DNA of 21,339 bases from Bordetella parapertussis (GTDB lineage Bacteria; Pseudomonadota; Gammaproteobacteria; Burkholderiales; Burkholderiaceae_C), in the NCBI GenBank assembly GCA_945878355.1, contig CAMCTC010000079.1, positions 1 to 21,339 of the forward strand, written 5' to 3'. Made by a program: the position numbers and the translations under genes. The notes under the pieces are model-generated. The model did not search any database and had not been told where the DNA came from. It was given only the letters and a program-made list of their open reading frames with translations. Positions 16,068 to 21,339 of this stretch are shown here, piece by piece (the stretch's first letter is position 1; each line of letters begins with the position of its first letter).

Positions 16068-17441
16068 ATGTCCGGTTCCACCATTTCCCAGGGTTTTGCC
16101 TTCGACCGCGCGCAGTTCCAGCAAATCATCGACGACACGCTGGCAATTGCCAAAGCGCTGGGCGCGACCGACGCCGCGGCCGAAGTCAGCGAGGGCGCCG
16201 GCCTGTCGGTGTCGGTTCGCAAGGGCGAGATCGAGAACGTCGAACGCAACCGAGACAAATCGGTCGGCATCACGGTCTACGCTGGCCAGCGCCGTGGCAA
16301 TGCCAGCACCAGTGACTTTTCTCGCGCGGCGCTCGACCAGACGGTGCGCGCGGCCTTCGACATCGCCCGCTTCACGGCTGAAGACCCGGCCGCTGGACTG
16401 CCCGACGCGCAGGACCTCGCAACGCCCGAGGTGGTCGCGATTGATCTTGACCTGTTCCACCCTTGGGCGCTGGACGCCGACGATGCGGCAGCACTGGCGC
16501 GGCGCTGCGAAGACGCTGCCTTCGCCACCGACCGCCGCATCAGCAACAGCGAGGGCGGCGGCACCTCGGCCCAGCAAGCGCATTTCTGGGCCGGCAACAG
16601 CCGGGGTTTCCGTGGCGGCTATGCCAGCTCGCGCCATTCGATCTCGGTCGCGCCGATCGCCGGCAAGGGCGCGAACATGCAGCGCGACGCCTGGTACAGC
16701 TCGCAGCGCGACGCGATGGACCTGGCCTCGCCCGAAGCCGTCGGCCGCTACGCCGCCGAGCGCGCGCTGTCGCGCCTGAAAGGCCGGCAAGTGCCGACCT
16801 GCGAGGTGCCGGTGCTGTTCGAGAACACCCTGGCCGCCGGCATGCTCGGTGCTTATGTGCAGGCCACCAGCGGTGGCGCGCTGTACCGCCGCGCCACGTT
16901 CTTGCTCGACAGCATCGGGCAGCGGGTGATGTCCGAGCACATCGACATCGACGAAGACCCCTTGGTCCGCAAAGGCAAGGGCAGCGCAGCCTTCGATGAC
17001 GAGGGGGTTCGCACCTGCGCGAGGCGCAACCTTGATGCCGGGGTTGTGCAGCACTACTTCTTGTCGACCTACTCGGCACGCAAGCTCGGGCTGAAGACCA
17101 CCGGGCACGCGGGGGGCTCGCAGAACCTCAAGCTCAGCAGCCGCCTGACCCGGCCTGGCGACCATCTCGACGAGATGCTGCGCAAGCTGGGCCGTGGCCT
17201 GTTCGTCACCGAGTTGATGGGGCAGGGCGTGAACTACGTCACTGGCGACTACTCGCGCGGTGCCGCGGGCTACTGGGTCGAGGGCGGTCGCATCCAACAC
17301 CCGGTGCATGAGGTGACGATCGCCGGCAATCTTGGCGAGATGTTCAAGCAGATCGTCGCGGTCGGTGCCGACGCCTACACGATGGGCGGCAAGACGGTGG
17401 GCTCGATGTTGTTTGAGCGCATGAAGGTCGCGGGCAGCTGA
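16068..17441 (+). CDS. pmbA: TldE/PmbA subunit of the TldD/TldE protease
   Basis: PmbA (TldE) partners TldD, a zinc metalloprotease that processes modified peptides and helps degrade the CcdA antitoxin. The 457-residue protein shows VSVRKGEIENVERNRDKSVG early, then AYVQATSGGALYRRATFLLD, YFLSTYSARKLGLKTTGHAG and FVTELMGQGVNYVTGDYSRG near the C terminus. As expected for TldE, no HExxxH zinc motif is visible; TldD would be encoded elsewhere. The start at 16068 gives a family-like N terminus (MSGSTISQGFAF); the frame is open upstream to 15996 but that would run into darP. It is divergent from darP, the arrangement seen in many Proteobacteria. Confidence 0.95.
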   Translation: MSGSTISQGFAFDRAQFQQIIDDTLAIAKALGATDAAAEVSEGAGLSVSVRKGEIENVERNRDKSVGITVYAGQRRGNASTSDFSRAALDQTVRAAFDIARFTAEDPAAGLPDAQDLATPEVVAIDLDLFHPWALDADDAAALARRCEDAAFATDRRISNSEGGGTSAQQAHFWAGNSRGFRGGYASSRHSISVAPIAGKGANMQRDAWYSSQRDAMDLASPEAVGRYAAERALSRLKGRQVPTCEVPVLFENTLAAGMLGAYVQATSGGALYRRATFLLDSIGQRVMSEHIDIDEDPLVRKGKGSAAFDDEGVRTCARRNLDAGVVQHYFLSTYSARKLGLKTTGHAGGSQNLKLSSRLTRPGDHLDEMLRKLGRGLFVTELMGQGVNYVTGDYSRGAAGYWVEGGRIQHPVHEVTIAGNLGEMFKQIVAVGADAYTMGGKTVGSMLFERMKVAGS

Positions 17442-17481
17442 CCATTTCAGCCGGGACCGCGATGTTCGGGCTTTCACTGGC

Positions 17482-17508
17482 TTGACAAAGGTACTTGAAA
17501 CATAGAAT
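17482..17508 (+). promoter_or_regulatory. Candidate sigma-70 promoter of the TRAP binding-protein gene
   Basis: A perfect -35 hexamer TTGACA (17482-17487) is followed after 15 bp by TAGAAT (17503-17508), five of six matches to the -10. The spacing is shorter than ideal. The start codon is 38 bases downstream, with AAGGAG at 17535-17540 as ribosome binding site. Confidence 0.5.
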
Positions 17509-17546
17509 GCAGTGTTCTAGTTCGTAAACCTGTCAAGGAGATCTGC

Positions 17547-18629
17547 ATGGAACGTCGTTCATTTGTCCGCAGCGCCGGTATTGCCGGTGTGTTGGCCGCC
17601 GGAGCTGCCCCGGCCATCGTGCATGCGCAGTCCACGCTGCGCTGGCGCATCGCGTCGAGCTTCCCGAAGTCTCTAGACACCTTGTTCGGCGTCGCCGATG
17701 TTTTCGCCAAGAAGGTCAGTGACATGACCGGTGGCAAGTTCGTCATCAGCACCCACGCTGCGGGCGAGTTGATGCCGGCATTTGGCGTTCTCGACGGCGT
17801 GTCGAACGGCACGGTCGAGATGGCCGGCACCGCGCCTTACTACTTCTTCGGCAAGGACCCGACTTACGCGCTGGACTGCGCGATCCCGTTCGGCCTGAAC
17901 AGCCGCCAGATGTCGGCCTGGATGTACGAAGGCAATGGCTTGAAGCTGACCCGCGAGTTCTATGCCAAGGTCGGCATCGTCAATTTCCCGATGGGCAACA
18001 CCGGCGTGCAGATGGGCGGCTGGTTCCGCAAGGAAGTCAATTCGCTGGCTGACCTCAAGGGCATGAAGTTCCGCATCGGCGGCTTTGGCGGCAAGGTGCT
18101 CGAGCCCCTGGGCGTGGTGGCGCAGAACATCCCGGGTGGCGAAATCTACCAGGCGCTCGAGAAAGGCACGATCGACGCTGCCGAATGGGTCGGCCCTTAC
18201 GACGACCTGAAGCTGGGCTTCAACAAGGTGGCACAGCACTACTACTATCCCGGTTTCTGGGAAGTCGGTCCTCAGCTCTCGCTCTATGTCAACCAAAAAG
18301 CCTACGACGGCTTGTCGGGCGAGTACAAGGCGATCATCGAGTCGGCAGCGTCCTACGCGCACATCGACATGCAGGCCAAGTACGACTACAAGAACCCGGC
18401 CGCACTCAAGACCCTGGTCAGCCAGGGCGCCAAGCTGCACCAGTTCCCCAAGGACGTGATGGCGGCGGCGTTCAAGTCGGCCGAGCAGGTCTACAGCGAC
18501 TTGAGCAACTCCAACCCGGCTTGGAAGAAGATCTACACCGACTACGCCAATTACCGCCGAGAAGCCAACCTCTGGTTCCGTTTCTCCGAGGCCACGATGG
18601 ACGACTTCATGCAGGCGCAAAAGCTGTAA
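17547..18629 (+). CDS. TRAP transporter substrate-binding protein, TakP-like
   Basis: This 360-residue periplasmic DctP-family protein captures a carboxylate for a TRAP transporter. The N terminus has a Tat-like motif, ERRSFVRSAG (2-11), and cleavage is likely near Ala27-Gln28 (VHAQ). It closely resembles TakP of Rhodobacter sphaeroides, which binds 2-oxoacids: SSFPKSLDTLFG, GNTGVQMGGWFRKE (150-163), MKFRIGGFGGKV and AAEWVGPYDDLKLGF (211-225). Gln155, Arg176 and Trp214 sit where TakP has its ligand-binding Gln, Arg and Trp (from memory of the family). The start is supported by AAGGAG six bases upstream. The likely substrates are therefore pyruvate or related 2-oxo acids. The gene converges on dctM/dctQ, which probably encode its membrane partners. 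Confidence 0.93.
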   Translation: MERRSFVRSAGIAGVLAAGAAPAIVHAQSTLRWRIASSFPKSLDTLFGVADVFAKKVSDMTGGKFVISTHAAGELMPAFGVLDGVSNGTVEMAGTAPYYFFGKDPTYALDCAIPFGLNSRQMSAWMYEGNGLKLTREFYAKVGIVNFPMGNTGVQMGGWFRKEVNSLADLKGMKFRIGGFGGKVLEPLGVVAQNIPGGEIYQALEKGTIDAAEWVGPYDDLKLGFNKVAQHYYYPGFWEVGPQLSLYVNQKAYDGLSGEYKAIIESAASYAHIDMQAKYDYKNPAALKTLVSQGAKLHQFPKDVMAAAFKSAEQVYSDLSNSNPAWKKIYTDYANYRREANLWFRFSEATMDDFMQAQKL

Positions 18630-18657
18630 GCCGCCCGCCAGACTTGCTGACTGGCAC

Positions 18658-18686
18658 AAAAAAACCCCGCCTTGGCGGGGTTTTTT
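18658..18686. terminator. Bidirectional intrinsic terminator
   Basis: The stem CCCCGCC/GGCGGGG (18665-18671 with 18674-18680) is flanked by seven A on the left and six T on the right, so it works as a rho-independent terminator on both strands. It lies between the convergent binding-protein gene (ends 18629) and dctM (ends 18709), as expected for shared termination. Confidence 0.92.
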
Positions 18687-18708
18687 CTTGGCCTGTCGCC
18701 AGCACCCA

Positions 18709-20457
18709 TCAGGGTTTCTTGGCTTGATCGTTTTTCAACGACTCCATCAGATCCTTCATCGGGTCTTCTTTTTCTTCAGCAGCCGGCGCGGCGTCCGATG
18801 CAGCGGCCGCCGGCGAGCCAGCGTCTAACTTGGACGAAGCCTTGGGCGCGGCCTGCATTTCCCTGAAGACCTTGTCGGCATCGATGGTCGCCTCCTTGGC
18901 CGAGCCGGTCGATACCAGGCCCGGGAAGGCGATGATCAGACTGACCATCACCACCTGGATCACCACGAAAGGCACGGCGCCCCAGTAAATCTGCTCAATC
19001 GTGACCTTCTTGATCGGTTGCTTGGTCAGCTTGTCGGTGTAGTCCTCATGCGGCGCGACGCTGCGCAGGTAGAACAGCGCAAAGCCGAACGGCGGGTGCA
19101 TGAACGAGGTCTGCATGTTCACGGCCAGCAACACGCCGAACCAGACCAGGTCGATGCCCAGCTTCTCGGCTACCGGCGCGATCAGCGGGATGATGATGAA
19201 AGCGAGTTCGAAGAAGTCCAGGAAGAAGGCCAGCACGAACACCAGGATGTTCACGACGATCAGGAAACCGAGCTGGCCGCCCGGCAAACCCGTGAGCAGG
19301 TGCTCGACCCACTTCGGTCCGTCGACACCCTGGAACGCCAGGCTGAACACCGTTGCGCCGATCAGGATGAATAGCACGAAGCAAGACAGCTTCATCGTCG
19401 AGTCCATCGCCTGGCGCATCAGCTTCAGGTCGATCCGTCCGCGCGCCAGCGCCATCACCAGTGCACCGACCGAGCCCATCGCGCCGCCCTCGGTCGGCGT
19501 CGCAATGCCCAGAAAGATCGTGCCGAGCACCAGAAAAATCAGCGCCAGCGGCGGGATCAGCACGAAGGTCACGCGCTCGGCCATGTTCGACAGCAGGCCC
19601 AGGCCGGTCAGCTTGTTGGCCAACGATGCGAAGAAGGCAAAGCCCACGCCGACACACATCGAGGTGACGATCAACTCGTCCAGCGGCGTGGCTTCAGGGC
19701 GCCATTTGGCAAACCCGACCGCGGCGATCACCGACAGCACGACCAGCACGGTCAGCGAGCGCAGGCCCGAGCTGCCGTCGCCCTCGCGGATCGTCCGCGC
19801 CTCGGCCGGCAGCGCCGGCACCCATTGCGGCCGTATGAAGCTGATCAGCACGATGTAGCCGAGGTACAGACCGGTCAGCACAAAGCCGGGGATGAAAGCG
19901 CCCTTGTACAGGTCGCCCACGCTCTTGCCCAACTGGTCGGCCAACACGATCAGCACCAGCGATGGCGGGATGATCTGGGCCAAGGTGCCCGACGCAGCGA
20001 TCACGCCGCTGGCGACCCGCCTGTCGTAGCCGTAGCGCAGCATGATGGGCAGCGAGATCAAGCCCATAGAGATCACTGATGCGGCGACCACGCCGGTGGT
20101 CGCGGCCAGCATCGCGCCGACCAGGATCACCGCGAAGGCCAGGCCGCCGCGGATCGGGCCGAACAGCTGTCCGATGGTGTCGAGCAGGTCTTCGGCCATG
20201 CCCGATCGCTCGAGGATCAGGCCCATGAAGGTGAAGAACGGGATCGCGAGCAGCGTGTCGTTCTGCATGATGCCGAACATGCGCAGCGGCAGGCTTTGCA
20301 AAAAAGCCGGCTGGATCATGCCGAGTTCGATGCCGACGAAGCCGAAGAACAGCCCGCAGGCGGCGAGCGAGAAGGTCACCGCGTAGCCGAACATCAGGAA
20401 CAGGATCAGCGACGCGAACATGATCGGCGCCATGTTGGCTGTCAGGAATTCGGTCAT
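18709..20457 (-). CDS. dctM: TRAP transporter large permease (DctM)
   Basis: This 582-residue inner-membrane protein is the transport subunit, driven by a sodium or proton gradient. It has 12 or more hydrophobic segments, beginning IMFASLILFLMFGYAVTFSL. The family signature VGAMLAATTGVVAASV lies near residue 115 and its counterpart GIATPTEGGAMGSVGALVMA near 320. It is longer than the usual 425-440 residues for two reasons: an insertion around 215-275, containing a charged loop (ALPAEARTIREGDGSSGLRS) and extra hydrophobic segments, and a 70-residue Ala/Pro/charged cytoplasmic tail from about 515 ending ESLKNDQAKKP. Long forms of this kind are usual partners of TakP-type binding proteins. It overlaps dctQ by four bases (ATGA). 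Confidence 0.94.
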   Translation of the reverse strand: MTEFLTANMAPIMFASLILFLMFGYAVTFSLAACGLFFGFVGIELGMIQPAFLQSLPLRMFGIMQNDTLLAIPFFTFMGLILERSGMAEDLLDTIGQLFGPIRGGLAFAVILVGAMLAATTGVVAASVISMGLISLPIMLRYGYDRRVASGVIAASGTLAQIIPPSLVLIVLADQLGKSVGDLYKGAFIPGFVLTGLYLGYIVLISFIRPQWVPALPAEARTIREGDGSSGLRSLTVLVVLSVIAAVGFAKWRPEATPLDELIVTSMCVGVGFAFFASLANKLTGLGLLSNMAERVTFVLIPPLALIFLVLGTIFLGIATPTEGGAMGSVGALVMALARGRIDLKLMRQAMDSTMKLSCFVLFILIGATVFSLAFQGVDGPKWVEHLLTGLPGGQLGFLIVVNILVFVLAFFLDFFELAFIIIPLIAPVAEKLGIDLVWFGVLLAVNMQTSFMHPPFGFALFYLRSVAPHEDYTDKLTKQPIKKVTIEQIYWGAVPFVVIQVVMVSLIIAFPGLVSTGSAKEATIDADKVFREMQAAPKASSKLDAGSPAAAASDAAPAAEEKEDPMKDLMESLKNDQAKKP

Positions 20458-21071
20458 TTCTTCGCTCCCAGCAGCGCGGCGTCACGCGCTGCGACTTCTT
20501 TTTGCTGCAAGAACTCCGCAAGTTCCTGTTCGGGTGTCTTGGCACCTTGCTTCTTGCTCGGGTCTGGGATCAGCCCCTGCAAAAACGCGATGCGCTTGAT
20601 CAGTTCCGAGATCGCTTGTATGCCAAGCAGCAGCATGCCGAGAGGTAGCAGCGCGAACACCGGCCAGCGGATCAATCCGCCAGCGTTGGACGACACTTCA
20701 CCGGTCTCGATGGCATTGATGACCAGCGGCATCGCCAGCTTGATGATCATGTAGACGAAGGGCAGCAGGAAGACGCAGATCCCGATGATGTCGATCCAGA
20801 TCTGGGCTCGCTTGGACAAGTGCCCCGAGACCACGTCGATCTTGACATGCTCCTGACGTAGCAGCGTGTAGCCTGCGGCCAGCATGAACACTGCGGCAAA
20901 CAGGTACCACTGGATTTCAAGAAAGGCATTCGAGCTGTAATTGAAGGCCTTGCGCGTGATGGCATTGGCCGCGCTGATCAGCACCGCGGCGAGCACCAGC
21001 CAAGCGACCCAGCGACCGACCCATTCGCTGAGCCTGTCGATCATTCGAGAAAGATTGAGAAGAGCCGTCAC
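20454..21071 (-). CDS. dctQ: TRAP transporter small permease (DctQ)
   Basis: This 205-residue four-helix membrane protein bridges the binding protein and DctM. Hydrophobic helices include WVAWLVLAAVLISAANAI (19-36), QWYLFAAVFMLAAGYTLL, IWIDIIGICVFLLPFVYMII and WPVFALLPLGMLLLGIQAI. The NAFLEIQWY segment before helix 2 is typical of the TakQ-like subgroup. The C-terminal 40 residues are polar. The start is GTG at 21071, supported by GGAGGT only three to four bases upstream; the next ATG (21044) has no such site. The stop overlaps the dctM start, indicating translational coupling. The 158 bp upstream gave no convincing promoter match. Confidence 0.92.
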   Translation of the reverse strand: MTALLNLSRMIDRLSEWVGRWVAWLVLAAVLISAANAITRKAFNYSSNAFLEIQWYLFAAVFMLAAGYTLLRQEHVKIDVVSGHLSKRAQIWIDIIGICVFLLPFVYMIIKLAMPLVINAIETGEVSSNAGGLIRWPVFALLPLGMLLLGIQAISELIKRIAFLQGLIPDPSKKQGAKTPEQELAEFLQQKEVAARDAALLGAKK

Positions 21072-21229
21072 GACACCTCCGTTGAACTGTGAAAACTGAC
21101 GATTTACCCAGTTACCGTTTCAAAGGCGACAAGGCTTGTGTTGCCTAATGTACGGACGCTTGGCGGGGAAAATCCGAAAAAAAGAGTCGACTTCGGGAAA
21201 GCACTGAGTCCCAGGCCGGCGTTTTTGTC

Positions 21230-21339
21230 TCACATCAACAGGTGCTCGCCGGCATTTTCGCCGCCCAGCACCACGTAGTTGACGCGCTTCAAGTCGGCCA
21301 GTACCCGGCCGCCGGCATAGCTGATCGAGCTCTGCAGGT
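21230..21339 (-). CDS. 3' end of an unidentified protein, truncated by window edge
   Basis: A minus-strand frame enters from the right edge and ends with TGA at 21232-21230. The visible C terminus reads [19 protein letters not shown] followed by [14 protein letters not shown]. Codon use fits the rest of the window, so it is likely a real gene. I do not recognise the family from 35 residues. It has the same orientation as dctQ, about 160 bp upstream of it, with a run of seven T (minus strand) at 21183-21177 in the gap. Confidence 0.55.
   Translation of the reverse strand, partial: LQSSISYAGGRVLADLKRVNYVVLGGENAGEHLLM

Noticed and set aside
15975..17477. 500-residue minus-strand ORF opposite pmbA
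   Set aside because: The plus strand encodes a full PmbA with family motifs; the antisense frame is open only because of codon bias.
17673..18659. 328-residue minus-strand ORF opposite the TRAP binding-protein gene
   Set aside because: It is antisense to a well-supported DctP protein and crosses into the terminator region.
21072..21229. Promoter or terminator in the gap upstream of dctQ
   Set aside because: The hexamer matches are poor or badly spaced, and the T-run (minus strand, 21183-21177) is preceded only by a loop-less GTCGAC palindrome.

Overview
The window looks like chromosomal DNA of a GC-rich betaproteobacterium, most likely a Burkholderiales member of the Leptothrix/Rubrivivax/Ideonella type. 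This is inferred from high-GC codon use, from the suhB-trmJ-cysE and mogA-darP-pmbA neighbourhoods, and from a TakP-type TRAP transporter. No rRNA or tRNA gene and no CRISPR array was seen.

Positions 1-3836 are a decayed accessory region. They hold the end of a Cys-rich ORF, a hipBA toxin-antitoxin pair whose kinase gene carries an in-frame amber codon and has lost its 3' end, rearranged pieces of a tyrosine recombinase, and an apparently intact TumE/TumA-type toxin-antitoxin operon. That operon sits behind a 30-bp palindrome and is followed by a broken third cistron. The area looks like the scar of an integrated element in which one small TA operon has stayed intact.

Positions 3837-11858 start with nirS (cytochrome cd1 nitrite reductase) and a small cytochrome c, its likely electron donor, both on the minus strand. 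Divergent from nirS are a TonB-dependent receptor, a 1008-residue surface lipoprotein (dockerin-like repeats, Ig/PKD and two Fn3-like domains, C-terminal YHYH domain) and a small exported protein of unknown function. The last three could form an outer-envelope capture and uptake module, perhaps for a metal. The biosynthesis genes for haem d1 are not in the window.

Positions 11868-17441 are housekeeping genes: suhB with an unusual Arg/Gly-rich tail, trmJ, cysE, mogA, darP (yjgA) and pmbA. Positions 17547-21071 encode a three-part TRAP transporter. The binding-protein gene faces the two permease genes across a bidirectional terminator. The last 110 bases are the 3' end of an unidentified minus-strand gene.

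The points most worth following up are the TumE/TumA operon with its palindrome, the doubly damaged hipA beside an intact hipB, the TonB receptor/YHYH lipoprotein module, and the Arg/Gly tail on SuhB.
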